DNA of 64,000 nt from Paramicrobacterium fandaimingii (GCF_011751745.2 NZ_CP061170.1:1302001-1366000), one strand, 5' to 3'; counted from the stretch's first letter, positions 1 through 10,979 are shown. Numbers and translations: made by a program. Notes: generated from the letters alone by a model not told the origin.

Positions 1-678
1 GTGCCCGATGGCCCGTATTTCGACTTCTCGTATGAGCACATCGTCGACTCCGTGAACGGCTCACTCGCCGCCCTGCAGACCGACTACATCGATATTCTGC
101 TGCTGCATCGCCCCGATGCTCTGGTCGAGCCAGACGAGGTCGCACGGGCATTCGATGAGCTGCAGAGCGCGGGAAAAGTGCGCGCCTTCGGAGTGTCAAA
201 CCACACGCCGATGCAGATCGAGCTGCTCAAACGGTCTGTGACGCAGCCGATCGTCGCAAATCAGCTGCAGCTGTCGATGACGCACGCGCCGCTGATCGCA
301 CAGGGCCTCGCCGCGAACATGGCGGGGGAGCAGCAGTCGGTGATGCTCGATGGCGGCGTGCTCGACTACTGTCGCCTCCACGACATCACGGTGCAGGCCT
401 GGTCGCCGTTTCAAGCCGGATTTTTCACAGGCGTGTTTCTCGGCTCATCGGAGTACCCCGAGCTGAACGCCGTGATCGACAGGCTCGCTGCGGCCTATGG
501 CGTCACGCCGATCGCGATCGCGACAGCGTGGATCACGCGGCATCCGGCTCGCATGCAGGTCGTGCTGGGAACGACGACGCCGCAGCGGGTCTCGGATGCT
601 GCGGCCGGCTCAGACATTCCCCTGACACATTCGGAGTGGTACGAGCTGGCCAGGGCAGCGGGACACCGCGTTCCCTGA
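1..678 (+). CDS. Aldo/keto reductase, C-terminal part (5' end outside window)
   Basis: The reading frame is open from the first base, so only the C-terminal 225 residues are visible; the apparent GTG at base 1 is probably internal. The sequence matches the second half of an NADP-dependent aldo/keto reductase of the YdhF type: an LLLHRPDAL strand, a KVRAFGVSNHTP segment, a QLQLS strand and a C-terminal VLGTTTPQRV cofactor-binding stretch. The catalytic Tyr and Lys would lie upstream. The substrate cannot be predicted. It ends 19 bases before the convergent thiE stop. Family assignment is firm and function is general. Confidence 0.85.
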   Translation: MPDGPYFDFSYEHIVDSVNGSLAALQTDYIDILLLHRPDALVEPDEVARAFDELQSAGKVRAFGVSNHTPMQIELLKRSVTQPIVANQLQLSMTHAPLIAQGLAANMAGEQQSVMLDGGVLDYCRLHDITVQAWSPFQAGFFTGVFLGSSEYPELNAVIDRLAAAYGVTPIAIATAWITRHPARMQVVLGTTTPQRVSDAAAGSDIPLTHSEWYELARAAGHRVP

Positions 679-696
679 CCGTCTCGCGTCGGGCGG

Positions 697-1380
697 TCAG
701 GCGAGCCGGTCGCGCAACGCTCGTGCCGCTCGGCCGACGTTGTCTGCATCGGTGACAGCGCGCACGACGACGATGCGTGACGCGCCCGCGCCGACGACGC
801 GGTCGAGCCGCATTCCGCCGGTGATGCCCCCGATGGCAAACCATGGCTTGCTCGCGATCTCGACGGCCCGCCGTACCGGGTCGAGTCCGACGGCATCCCG
901 ACCGGGCTTCGTCGGGGTCTCCCACACCGGACCGACGCAGAAGTAGTCGATGTCGGCGTCGTCGTTTGCCGCTTCAGCCTGGCCGATGGAGTGCGTTGAG
1001 CGGCCGAGGATCACGTCGGGACCGAGAATCGCTCGAGCGTGCTCACTCGGCAGATCGCCCTGGCCGACATGGAAGACGTCGGCGCCCACCAGCGCTGCGA
1101 CATCGGCGCGATCATTCACGGCGAACAGCTTGCCGTGCCGCTTTGCCGCGGCCGCGAGCACCTCGAGGGCCTCAATCTCGTCGCGCGCCTCGAGCGACTT
1201 GTCGCGAAGCTGAATGATGTCGACGCCGTTGGCATAGGCCGAGTCGAGAAACCGCGCAAAATCGCCGCGATCCCGGCGCGCGTCCGTACAGACATACAGC
1301 CGCGCGCTCTCGAGTGCCGCCTGACGCACGGCACGGACGGAATCGTCAGCGGAGATCACGGGTCGCAGATGTGAGGGCAT
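697..1380 (-). CDS. thiE: Thiamine-phosphate synthase
   Basis: Couples hydroxymethylpyrimidine diphosphate to carboxylated thiazole phosphate to give thiamine monophosphate. The 227-residue TIM barrel has the family landmarks: QLRDK (57-61), [10 protein letters not shown] (86-95), HVGQGDLP (104-111), GRSTHS (126-131), the [12 protein letters not shown] loop (149-160) and an AIGGIT phosphate-binding turn (182-187). It is divergent from thiO and therefore outside the TPP-riboswitch transcript. The ATG lies exactly six bases after a TACTCT hexamer (1392-1387, minus strand), which predicts a leaderless mRNA; no Shine-Dalgarno is present. Confidence 0.95.
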   Translation of the reverse strand: MPSHLRPVISADDSVRAVRQAALESARLYVCTDARRDRGDFARFLDSAYANGVDIIQLRDKSLEARDEIEALEVLAAAAKRHGKLFAVNDRADVAALVGADVFHVGQGDLPSEHARAILGPDVILGRSTHSIGQAEAANDDADIDYFCVGPVWETPTKPGRDAVGLDPVRRAVEIASKPWFAIGGITGGMRLDRVVGAGASRIVVVRAVTDADNVGRAARALRDRLA

Positions 1381-1385
1381 GTGCC

Positions 1386-1392
1386 TAGAGTA
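1386..1392. promoter_or_regulatory. Overlapping divergent -10 elements of thiE and the thiO operon
   Basis: The heptamer TAGAGTA holds TAGAGT on the plus strand (1386-1391, start site expected near 1398, at the beginning of the TPP riboswitch) and TACTCT on the minus strand (1392-1387, start site expected at the thiE ATG). No good -35 match is visible on either side, as is common for actinobacterial promoters. Inferred from sequence only. Confidence 0.5.
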
Positions 1393-1396
1393 GAGG

Positions 1397-1479
1397 AAGT
1401 TCGCGGGAGCCTCCTGGAGGCTGAGAGGGCCATGTGCCGACCGCTATACCTGATGCGGATCATGCCGCCGGAGGGAGAA
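1397..1479 (+). promoter_or_regulatory. TPP riboswitch (THI element)
   Basis: The conserved thiamine pyrophosphate aptamer core is present: an AGCC-loop-GGCT stem running into GGCTGAGAGGG (1419-1429), then ACCTGATGCGG (1448-1458), ATCATGCCGCC and the terminal GGAGGGA (1470-1476). It sits in the leader of thiO-thiS-thiG-thiF. The conserved 3' GGAGGGA is also the only Shine-Dalgarno for the thiO GTG at 1486, so ligand binding should occlude the ribosome binding site directly; I see no terminator between aptamer and start. Confidence 0.93.
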
Positions 1480-1485
1480 ACGCAC

Positions 1486-2609
1486 GTGCACGCTGTCGTT
1501 ATCGGGGCCGGAATCATCGGGCTCGCCACGGCCTGGCGGCTGAAGAAAGACGGCTGGTCGGTGACGATCGTCGATCCGACACCCGGAAATGGCGCGAGTT
1601 ACGCCGCGGCGGGAATGCTGGCGCCGGCGTCGGAGGTCGTCTGGGGCCAGTCGCCCCTGTACTCGCTGATGATCGCGGCAGCGCAGCTCTACCCGACGTT
1701 CGCGGAGGAGCTCGCGACAGCATCCGGCCATCACCTCGGCTACGCGCAGACCGAGACGCTTGTCTGCGCCAGCGATGCCGCAGACCGACAGAGCCTGCGC
1801 GAGCTCTGCGCACTGCAGACATCGCTCGGCCTGAGCCTCGAGCTCATCGCCGGAACACAGGCGCGCGCTCTCGAACCGGCTCTCGGCCCCGGCGTCACCG
1901 CGGCCGTGAGGATCGAGGGAGACCACTCAATCGACCCGCGGCGGATGACTGACGCGCTGCAGGCACTGCTCACCGAGAGCATCGTGCGACGCCGAGTCGC
2001 GGCTCTGGCCTCTGACGGAAGCCGCACGCGCGGTGTTGCGCTCGCGAACGGTCAGAACATTGTCGCCGACCAAGTCGTCGTCTGCGCGGGAGCCGACACG
2101 GGAACAATCGAAGGGATGCCGCGGCTTCCCCTGCGCAGCGTCTGGGGCGACGTCGTGCGTCTCTCGGTGCCTCGGCGGCTGCAGCCGATCGTCACCCGCA
2201 CCATCCGGGGCCTTGTGCGCGGACGTCCTGTCTACCTCGTTCCGCGCCCTGACGGGACCCTCGTCCTCGGCGCGAGCGTTCGCGAAGACGGGGTCGACGG
2301 CATCAGCGCCGGTGGCGTGCACCAGCTGCTGCGCGACATAGAACGCGTCGTCCCCAGCGTGCTTGAATGCGAGATCACTGATGTGACGGCGCGCGCACGC
2401 CCCGGGTCGCCCGATGATCTGCCGTTGATCGGGCGCATCGACGAGGGATGCGTCGTGTCGACCGGCTACTTCCGCCACGGCATCCTGCTCGCGCCTCTCG
2501 GCGCCCAGCTGACCGCAGATCTCACAAGAGGCGAGTCGGGGGACGCCGACATGCTGACCGCCGTCGACCCCTCACGATTCGCTCAGGACATACGCAAAGG
2601 AGACTCACG

Positions 2610-2613
<4 letters not shown>
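1486..2613 (+). CDS. thiO: Glycine oxidase, thiamine pathway
   Basis: FAD enzyme oxidising glycine to the imine (dehydroglycine) consumed by thiazole synthase ThiG. The 375-residue protein opens with the dinucleotide-binding motif GAGIIG (residues 7-12) and has the D-amino-acid-oxidase fold, including a C-terminal GRIDEGCVVSTGYFRHGILLAP segment that closes over FAD. The frame is open back to 1381, but that stretch is the riboswitch; GTG 1486 has GGAGGG eight to nine bases upstream and puts the Rossmann strand at the N-terminus. ThiO replaces the ThiH tyrosine lyase of other bacteria. Its stop overlaps the thiS ATG (ATGA). Confidence 0.93.
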
Positions 2614-4910
<2,297 letters not shown>

Positions 4911-5000
4911 CGCCATCCCTCGACACCGTCAACCGAGTGCTCTAGCGTGAAGGTGATTCGTCAATCCAGGCAGCCGCGACGACGTGAATTGGACGTGACC

Positions 5001-5582
5001 ATGACAGAAATCGTGATGTTTCACCATGTGCTCGGGCGCACAGTCGCCCTCGAGCAGATTGCCGAGCGGCTGCGCGCCGCCGGGCACCAGGTGCATATGC
5101 CCGACCTCTTCGACGGGCACACGTTCGAGAGCGTCGACGAGGGAAAGACGTTCGTCGAATCCATCGACGACGAAGAGCTCCTGAGCAAAGCCGTTGCCGA
5201 AGTGCAGAGCCTGCCCGCTGACGTTGTGTACCTCGGATTTTCGCTGGGCGCCGCACTCGCGCAGTACCTCGTGCAGAACAGAGAGGGAGCAGCTGGCGGC
5301 ATCTTCATGTACGGCTGTGTCGCTCCCGAGGTCTTCGGCGATTGGCCAGACAGGGTTCCCGTCCACATCCACGCGATGGAAGACGACCCCTTCTTCGTCG
5401 ATGACGCCGATGCGGCAAAAGCATTGGACGCCGCGCACGAGAAGGTGAGTCTGTTTCTCTACCCGGGCAGCGGCCATCTCTTTCTCGAGCGCGGCCACGA
5501 CGACTATGACGCGGATGCCGCTGAGCTTGCGTTGAGTCGTATCGATTCGTTCTTGACGTCTCTGGAGATTGTGTCGAATTAG
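5001..5582 (+). CDS. Dienelactone hydrolase family protein
   Basis: Alpha/beta hydrolase of 193 residues. Nucleophile elbow GFSLGA puts Ser81 where classical dienelactone hydrolases have Cys; Asp128/129 (MEDDPFF) and His159 (GSGHLF) complete the triad. The frame is open from GTG 4947, but the homologous part begins at ATG 5001 (MTEIVMFHH). A TAGCGT -10-like hexamer at 4943-4948 could serve it. The substrate is unknown; the short single-domain form is common in actinobacteria as an uncharacterised esterase. Confidence 0.85.
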   Translation: MTEIVMFHHVLGRTVALEQIAERLRAAGHQVHMPDLFDGHTFESVDEGKTFVESIDDEELLSKAVAEVQSLPADVVYLGFSLGAALAQYLVQNREGAAGGIFMYGCVAPEVFGDWPDRVPVHIHAMEDDPFFVDDADAAKALDAAHEKVSLFLYPGSGHLFLERGHDDYDADAAELALSRIDSFLTSLEIVSN

Positions 5583-5601
5583 CGGCGATATTCTGGAGCA
5601 C

Positions 5602-6138
5602 ATGAGCGTATCGGATGCTGACGCCGCCGTCGCCGCAGTGCGCGCCCAGCTGGCAGTCATCGTTCAGCAGCTCACTGACACCCATGTCGTGGCGGAGCCG
5701 CTTGCCGAGTTTGTTCCGGCGCGACGGATCGCCCTCGTCTTTCGCCGTGATTCGCAGCTCGTCGAGACCGGGCGTGTGTGGCGGCTCGGCGTTCTGCTCA
5801 TCGATGGCGAGGCCGGTCTCTTTGCCGCCGGAGAGACGACGCGAGCCGTTGATCCGGGCTGGCCGCAATACCAGGCGCAGTCGATGGAGGTGCGACGCGA
5901 GTATCGAGGCGCCGCGATGCGCGGCAGGTTCCCCGAGGGCTCGACGATCAATATCAACGCGAGGCCAATCGATGTGTCAGTCGAGTCACTGACGGGCGCC
6001 GAGGGCCCCGTCTTTCTCCGTAACGGCCACGTGCGGGTGCGATGGTCTTCGCACGTCACCGACGATCAGGCTCTGCCGCTTGGCAGATATCTTGCCGAGC
6101 GCACCGAGCTGCTGCTGCACCCGGTCGACGGAGCGTGA
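5602..6138 (+). CDS. Conserved hypothetical protein
   Basis: A soluble 178-residue protein I do not recognise. It is mostly beta-strand with a central segment around an SMEVRREYRGAAMRGRFPEG run and a C-terminal WSSHVTDDQALPLGRYL; no signal peptide, membrane segment or catalytic motif is evident. ATG 5602 is preferred over an in-frame start at 5569: it has GGAG at 5595-5598 and a TATTCT -10-like element seven bases upstream (5589-5594), which would make the transcript leaderless or nearly so. It sits between the hydrolase and a GNAT gene with 12 bases to the next start. Confidence 0.75.
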   Translation: MSVSDADAAVAAVRAQLAVIVQQLTDTHVVAEPLAEFVPARRIALVFRRDSQLVETGRVWRLGVLLIDGEAGLFAAGETTRAVDPGWPQYQAQSMEVRREYRGAAMRGRFPEGSTININARPIDVSVESLTGAEGPVFLRNGHVRVRWSSHVTDDQALPLGRYLAERTELLLHPVDGA

Positions 6139-6150
6139 AAAGATGATGGC

Positions 6151-6702
6151 ATGTTAGCCGCTTCCGACGTGACGATTCGTCATCTTGCCCGTGGAGACGA
6201 AACCGAGGCGCTCGCCGCTCACCACGCGCTTGTCGCTGATGGATTCAACTTTCTGCTTGAGCACGTCGAGGGCGAAAGCTGGGGCAATTTCGTGGAGCGC
6301 TTGGCGATGATCGAACGCGGAGAGCAGCTGGCACCCGGGCGCGTTCCCGCAGCATTTCTCGTCGGAGTTGTCGAGAACCGCATCGCCGGCCGTGTCTCTG
6401 TGCGATACGAGCTAAACGACTATCTTGCGGATGTCGGCGGCCACATCGGGTACGGCGTCGTGCCGCGATTCCGTCGACGGGGAGTCGCGTCAGCGCTTCT
6501 GCGCAGCGGCCTTGACTCACTGGCGGCTCGCGGCGTCGAGCGCGCGCTCGTGACGTGCGACGAAGACAACGTGGCCTCGCGCGGCGTCACCGAGCGCATG
6601 GGCGGGCGCCCTGACGAGCGACGACCGCGGGCTGTGCGAGACGACGAAACAAAGCTGCGCTTCCTCGTTCCCACGGCATACCCCGGGCCCGTGCCTCGGT
6701 GA
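6151..6702 (+). CDS. GNAT family N-acetyltransferase
   Basis: 183-residue single-domain acetyltransferase. The acetyl-CoA pyrophosphate loop is visible as VPRFRRRGVASALLRSGLD, preceded by the strand HIGYGVV, and a C-terminal RALVTCDEDNVASRGVTERMGGR matches motif B. It resembles the GNAT proteins near small Nudix genes rather than RimI. The substrate is unknown. Its stop overlaps the GTG of the next gene by four bases, so the two are translationally coupled. Confidence 0.9.
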   Translation: MLAASDVTIRHLARGDETEALAAHHALVADGFNFLLEHVEGESWGNFVERLAMIERGEQLAPGRVPAAFLVGVVENRIAGRVSVRYELNDYLADVGGHIGYGVVPRFRRRGVASALLRSGLDSLAARGVERALVTCDEDNVASRGVTERMGGRPDERRPRAVRDDETKLRFLVPTAYPGPVPR

Positions 6703-7127
6703 CTCGACGCGAGGCGGCGCGCGTCATCCTGCTCGACGAGAGCCGGCGGGTGCTGCTTCTGCACGGAAGCGACCCCGAGAAACCACGGTCGCCGGCGTGG
6801 TGGTTCACACCGGGCGGAGGACTGGAACGAGGCGAATCTCACGAACACGCGGCCAAGCGCGAAGTGCGCGAGGAGACGGGACTCGACCTCGACTCTGTGG
6901 AGGGCCCGGTTTTTGAGCACACTCTCTCGTTTTCCTTCGCGGGGACCGACTACGTGCAGCATGAGCTGTTCTTCACAGCAACCGTTGCCGCATTCTCCAT
7001 CACGACCGACGGCTGGACCGACCGTGAGCGCCATGCTCTGGGGAAGGCGCGGTGGTGGAGCCTCACAGAACTTCGATCGAGCACCGAGACCATCTATCCG
7101 CAGAATCTCATCGCCCTCATCGAGTAG
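6699..7127 (+). CDS. Nudix hydrolase
   Basis: 142-residue Nudix protein. A full Nudix box lies at residues 41-62 (GLERGE, then REVREETGL), with all catalytic glutamates. WWFTPGGG before the box and a C-terminal tryptophan pair (RWWSLTEL) are typical of small nucleoside-diphosphate-X hydrolases. It starts with GTG overlapping the GNAT stop. The substrate is not predictable. Confidence 0.9.
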   Translation: MTRREAARVILLDESRRVLLLHGSDPEKPRSPAWWFTPGGGLERGESHEHAAKREVREETGLDLDSVEGPVFEHTLSFSFAGTDYVQHELFFTATVAAFSITTDGWTDRERHALGKARWWSLTELRSSTETIYPQNLIALIE

Positions 7128-7196
7128 CCTCAGCAATCTCCGATTGCCGCTCGTTTCAGCTTGACGGAACGGCTCTGGGCGACAAGCATAGATCGC

Positions 7197-7577
7197 ATGC
7201 CACACAGCGTCGTCCAGGTCAATCTCATCGTGTCGGACCTCGCGCGCACTCGGGAGTTCTACCAACACCTCGGCTGGGATCTGCTGGCGATGGGTGACCG
7301 CGCCGCCCGCTTCTCCGGTGACGATCTCATCGTCGCATTTCACCTTCCTGAGTTTGCTCAGGCATGGGACAGCGGCTATCGCGGCGCCCGCGGAGGTAGC
7401 TCCGTGATCGATGTCGATTGCGACGATTCGGAAGCCGTTGATGCGACGTTCTCGTCACTCGTCGAAGCCGGCGCGACGGCGCGACAGTCGCCGAATGACA
7501 CCTTCTTCGGCTGCCGGTATGCCGTCATTGCAGATCCCGATGGCAATCTCATCGGATTGAAAGCCCCACTCGCGTAG
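7197..7577 (+). CDS. VOC family (glyoxalase/bleomycin-resistance fold) protein
   Basis: 126-residue single VOC domain: NLIVSDLARTREFYQHLGW opens the first beta-alpha-beta-beta-beta module and GCRYAVIADPDGNLIGL closes the second. The frame is open to a TTG at 7161, but ATG 7197 places the domain correctly. TTGACG at 7161-7166 could be a -35 element with a weak -10 just before the ATG. The substrate is unknown; such proteins range from lyases to drug-binding proteins. Confidence 0.85.
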   Translation: MPHSVVQVNLIVSDLARTREFYQHLGWDLLAMGDRAARFSGDDLIVAFHLPEFAQAWDSGYRGARGGSSVIDVDCDDSEAVDATFSSLVEAGATARQSPNDTFFGCRYAVIADPDGNLIGLKAPLA

Positions 7578-7592
7578 CTGTCGGCGCTGCGT

Positions 7593-8273
7593 TTATGCGG
7601 GTTCGCCTGCCCACCCCGGTAACGGCGCATCCCACGGTTCCGGATCCCATGCCGTATCGGGTTCCCAACTGTACCGGCGCGCATACTCCCGCGACCATCC
7701 GTCTGCTGACGCCAACCATTCGTTGGCCGCGTGCACGGCATGCTCGTCTCCGTGGAGAAGCGCGCCTGAACGGCGGAGCCACTGGATTGCAAGATCTTCA
7801 GCGATGCGGCGGGAGCCAGGCGCTGTGGGGAGTTCAGCGCAGACTCGCGCGAGCAGCTCTGCGCACTGGGTGCCGCCCGTCAGCGCGAGCGAGAACGCGA
7901 TCGTTCCGAGGTCGTCTGCGCTCAGCCCGGCGATGCCGTGGCGAACGATAGCGGGCGGCGTCACGATGGGGGCAGGGGGAGGGGACTGAAGTATCGTGAC
8001 ACGCCAGTCGTAATCGTCACGAGCGAACTCCACGCGCGCCGCAGGGAGCACGCGGTCGGCAGGGCACCCGCGCATGTCGACGGGAAGAAGCTTTCGCACG
8101 CGGGTCAGGATCGTACCGCGCGCCCGGCCGATCGCCGCGGCGATGCGCTGATCGTCACTCCCCTCGCGCACTTCTGAGATCAGCGCCTCGTAGTCGTCGT
8201 CGTTCCAAGGCTCTCCGTGTCGTGAACCCTGGTGTCGTGAAACCTGCTGCTGTGGGAATGACATAGTCGTCAT
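7593..8273 (-). CDS. Hypothetical protein with N-terminal Myb/SANT-like helix-turn-helix
   Basis: 226 residues, not recognised. Residues about 20-65 (WNDDDYEALISEV, then DDQRIAAAIGRARGTILTRVRKL) look like a Myb/homeodomain-type helix-turn-helix such as those in small actinobacterial regulators. The rest is helical with a proline-rich linker (QSPPPAPIVTPPAIV) and a Trp-rich tail. ATG 8273 has AGGAG ten bases upstream; the longer frame to 8339 lacks support. It follows the 8394-9011 gene on the same strand after about 120 bases. DNA binding is inference. Confidence 0.7.
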   Translation of the reverse strand: MTTMSFPQQQVSRHQGSRHGEPWNDDDYEALISEVREGSDDQRIAAAIGRARGTILTRVRKLLPVDMRGCPADRVLPAARVEFARDDYDWRVTILQSPPPAPIVTPPAIVRHGIAGLSADDLGTIAFSLALTGGTQCAELLARVCAELPTAPGSRRIAEDLAIQWLRRSGALLHGDEHAVHAANEWLASADGWSREYARRYSWEPDTAWDPEPWDAPLPGWAGEPA

Positions 8274-8393
8274 CGTCTCGCTCCTCTCGTCTGCACAGCC
8301 CCAGTGTGGCGCGTCACCGGTGCGGGGATGCGCCGGCATCGGACGACTGTGGATAACGCAACGAAGCGCGTGGCTGTGGACAAGAGACGGCGG

Positions 8394-9011
8394 TCAGCTC
8401 GTCTCCTTCTCCTTCTCCTTGTCCTTCGCCGCGCGCTTCTTCTCGCGCGCGAGCGAGGCGAGGTCAACGTCGACGAGGCGTTTCATGCGACTCTTGCGCA
8501 TGCGGTCGTAGACATCGTCTTGGTCGGGAATGAATCCGGGTGGGCCCACACGCTTGCGCACTTCGCGGCCGATGTCTTCCCACGCGTCCGTGCGCGCACG
8601 TTCGATGATGCCAGCCATCTCAGCGTCATCGTCTGCTCGCTCGCGCAGCTGCTCCGCCAGCATCCGGTGAACCTGGGGCCTTCTGCGGTGTGCTTCATCG
8701 TCGTCTGGGCCCGGTTTGCGAAATCCTCGAGCTCTCTCCAGTCGCGACGCCGTCTGGTCGTTCTCCGCCGCGAGGGAGAGAACATGTCGCCGAGCGGAAT
8801 CGGTGAGTTTCTCGACGTCAAACCGCTCGTCATTGCGAATCGCATTGACGATCAGTGTGTTCTTCACAGCCATGCGCACAGACGACAGCGCAATCATCAC
8901 GCCCTCGTCGACGACTCGCTCGATCGGCGCGAGCACCGTCGACTTCGGCGGAATGTATCGTCCCACGTCACGGGTGCGCCTGCGGCGCCGAAGACGGGAG
9001 AATAGTGACAC
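8394..9011 (-). CDS. Conserved hypothetical protein, basic and highly charged
   Basis: 205 residues from GTG 9011 (an ATG at 9041 would overlap trpEG by 26 bases). The N-terminus is Arg-rich (LFSRLRRRRR) and the C-terminus is a Lys/Glu run ending KDKEKEKETS; the middle is charged helix with no membrane segment. It begins four bases after the trpEG stop (TAG-AGGG-GTG), so it is probably co-translated with the tryptophan enzyme and under the same attenuator. No function is recognised. The choice between the two starts is uncertain. Confidence 0.72.
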   Translation of the reverse strand: MSLFSRLRRRRRTRDVGRYIPPKSTVLAPIERVVDEGVMIALSSVRMAVKNTLIVNAIRNDERFDVEKLTDSARRHVLSLAAENDQTASRLERARGFRKPGPDDDEAHRRRPQVHRMLAEQLRERADDDAEMAGIIERARTDAWEDIGREVRKRVGPPGFIPDQDDVYDRMRKSRMKRLVDVDLASLAREKKRAAKDKEKEKETS

Positions 9012-9015
9012 CCCT

Positions 9016-10866
9016 CTATTGTGTCTGGATTGGGGCCGCATGGGGAACCATTACTGCAGAAACGAGTCGATCAAGCACGTCGAGGCCATCGGGTGACAGC
9101 ACAGATTCAAGATGGCCCTGCACCGACGCGATGCGTGCTCCGCGAAGGGCCTGCACCGATCCCGTTTCGGGATCATGCGCGATCTCGAGGGAGAGCCGTG
9201 GTGTGTGGCTTCGGCCACCGGCGACGGCCGCGAAAGTGTTGTAGAAGCCGATCCGCGCGCGGCTGCCGAAGATGTCAACGGTGCGCTGCACGCCCTGGCG
9301 TGGAGCAGGCAGGGGCTCAATCCTCAGCCCGACCATGAGCGACAGGATCTGATGGCTGAGGCACACGGCGATCATGGGCAGCCCTGACGCGACGCGATCG
9401 CTGATCAACCGGCGAAGGCGGCCGATGCGCTGCTCTGTTGAGCGCGGGTCGCCTGGGCCAGGGCCAAAGACCACGAGGTCGTCGTCTGGTGTGGGATGTG
9501 CGTGTTCCCAATCGACGACGCGGGCGGCGAAGCCGAGATGTGTGAGTTGGTGCACAAGCATCCGGGTGAAGTCATCGCCCGTGTCGATGACCAGAGCAGA
9601 CAGCCCGCGCTCGGCCTGCGGGCGCTGCGGCTGACGCCAGAACGCTGCAAGGTCGTGATTGCGCGCGGCGAGCAGCTCGTCGAAGCGAGGGTCGTCGTGA
9701 AGTGGCTGCGCCGTGGCGCCTCGAGGGATGACACCGAGTGCGCTGAGGACCCCCGATGCCTTCACGCGGGTCTCGGCCACTTCGTTCTCTGGCGTCGAAT
9801 GGCGCACGAGTGTCGCACCGGCCGACACCGTCACCGTGCCGTCATCGTCGAGGTGCGCTGCCCTGATGAGAATGGGCGCGTCGAGATCGTAGCCGTCGGC
9901 GGTCGGCATGAATCGCGCGAGCACGCCGGAGTAGTAGCGTCGGCCGCTCGACTCGTGGCGGGTGATGACACGGCAGGCGTTCTGCATGGGGGAGCCGGTC
10001 ACCGTTGGGGCGAACATCGTCAGACGCAGCACATCGCGCACGTCAAGCGGAGTCGAGCCCTCCAACAAGTACTCGGTGTGGGTCAGGCGAGACATGCGCT
10101 TCAGGAAGGGCCCCCTCATGCGCCCGCCTTCTGCGCACACAGCACTCATCATCTTGAGCTCCTCGTCCACAACCATGACGAGCTCTTCGCTCTCTTTCAC
10201 ATCAGCGAGAAACTCCAGCATGCCTTCGGTCGTCGGTCCGCTCGCCGGGTGTCGGTAGGTTCCGCTGATCGGATTCATGCCGACAACGCCATCTGTCACG
10301 CTCACGTGGCGCTCGGGCGTCGCCCCGACGAGCGAGATTCCCGGCGTGCGCACCGCGAAGGTCCAATACGCGCCATGCTCGCTGACGAGCAGCTCTCGAA
10401 GCCAGCTGAGAAGCGCAGTGACCGGCTTGTCTGAGAAGCGCGCGGTGATGTCGCGGCGGATGACGAAGTTGGCGCCCTCGCCTCGGCCGATCTCGTCATC
10501 GATGACCGTGCGCACGGTGTGGGCGTATAGATCGTCGTCGATGTCGACGGCGACATCTGACACATCGGAGGGATGCTGCGGCAGAGCCTCGAGCGCCTGC
10601 TGCACGTCGAGCGTCTCACGATCGGTGACGACGAGGCACCGCAGCGGGGAGCCGTCGTCGTGTGCGGCATACCCACGCTCGGCCACCTGCCGGAACGGAA
10701 CAAGCGTGAGCACCTCGTCGCCCGTCAGCGGGATGTCTGAGAGGGAATCGACGTCGACGACGGTTCCGACGAGAATGTCGATCGTCGGCTCGTCTTCGCG
10801 GCGGAGCAGGGCGAACGGCTGATCATCGGCGAGGATTCGGGGAAAGAGTCGCGAGCACGGTTGCAT
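9016..10866 (-). CDS. trpEG: Anthranilate synthase, fused TrpE-TrpG (PhzE type)
   Basis: Converts chorismate plus glutamine to anthranilate, the first step to tryptophan. Residues about 1-400 are the chorismate-binding domain (GATPERHVSV, NPISGTYRHP, EELVMVVDEELKMM, TMFAPTVTGSPMQNACRVI). Residues about 420-605 are a type-1 glutamine amidotransferase with GPGPGDPRS, catalytic Cys502 (AVCLSHQ), His585 and Glu587 (GHLES). The layout and VVDEELKMM motif are those of PhzE, whose product is 2-amino-2-deoxyisochorismate, so chemistry alone leaves ambiguity; the tryptophan attenuator upstream argues for anthranilate synthase. No clear Shine-Dalgarno precedes ATG 10866. Confidence 0.88.
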   Translation of the reverse strand: MQPCSRLFPRILADDQPFALLRREDEPTIDILVGTVVDVDSLSDIPLTGDEVLTLVPFRQVAERGYAAHDDGSPLRCLVVTDRETLDVQQALEALPQHPSDVSDVAVDIDDDLYAHTVRTVIDDEIGRGEGANFVIRRDITARFSDKPVTALLSWLRELLVSEHGAYWTFAVRTPGISLVGATPERHVSVTDGVVGMNPISGTYRHPASGPTTEGMLEFLADVKESEELVMVVDEELKMMSAVCAEGGRMRGPFLKRMSRLTHTEYLLEGSTPLDVRDVLRLTMFAPTVTGSPMQNACRVITRHESSGRRYYSGVLARFMPTADGYDLDAPILIRAAHLDDDGTVTVSAGATLVRHSTPENEVAETRVKASGVLSALGVIPRGATAQPLHDDPRFDELLAARNHDLAAFWRQPQRPQAERGLSALVIDTGDDFTRMLVHQLTHLGFAARVVDWEHAHPTPDDDLVVFGPGPGDPRSTEQRIGRLRRLISDRVASGLPMIAVCLSHQILSLMVGLRIEPLPAPRQGVQRTVDIFGSRARIGFYNTFAAVAGGRSHTPRLSLEIAHDPETGSVQALRGARIASVQGHLESVLSPDGLDVLDRLVSAVMVPHAAPIQTQ

Positions 10867-10911
10867 TGTTCACTTTCTGGTCTGGTCCCTCGCTGACCGC
10901 CGTCTGCACAT

Positions 10912-10945
10912 GCAAAACGACCGCCTCGAGGGGCGGTCGTTTTGC
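10912..10945 (-). terminator. trp attenuator terminator hairpin
   Basis: Perfect 14-bp inverted repeat (10912-10925 and 10932-10945) with a six-base loop; the GACCGCC/GGCGGTC core is followed on the minus strand by CGTTTTGC. It lies between the Trp leader peptide and trpEG. Its 5' arm can instead pair with the GGCGGTT arm at 10963-10968, giving a mutually exclusive antiterminator. Confidence 0.85.
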
Positions 10946-10962
10946 GTCGAAACGTCGAGAGA

Positions 10963-10979
10963 ACCGCCTCTCAGGCGGT
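10963..10979 (-). promoter_or_regulatory. trp attenuator 1:2 hairpin
   Basis: ACCGCCT (10979-10973 on the minus strand) pairs with AGGCGGT (10969-10963) around a three-base loop. The 5' arm overlaps the last Thr-Ala codons and stop of the leader peptide, so a ribosome stalled at the two Trp codons would cover it and free the GGCGGT arm to pair with the terminator's first arm. The triple use of ACCGCC/GGCGGT is the classic attenuator design. Confidence 0.8.

Noticed and set aside
1381..1485. N-terminal extension of thiO
   Set aside because: The frame is open, but these bases are the TPP riboswitch; the homologous protein begins at GTG 1486.
7161..7189. Consensus-like promoter TTGACG with downstream CATAGA before the VOC gene
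   Set aside because: The -35 is good, but no TANNNT lies at the right distance, so I did not list it as a promoter.
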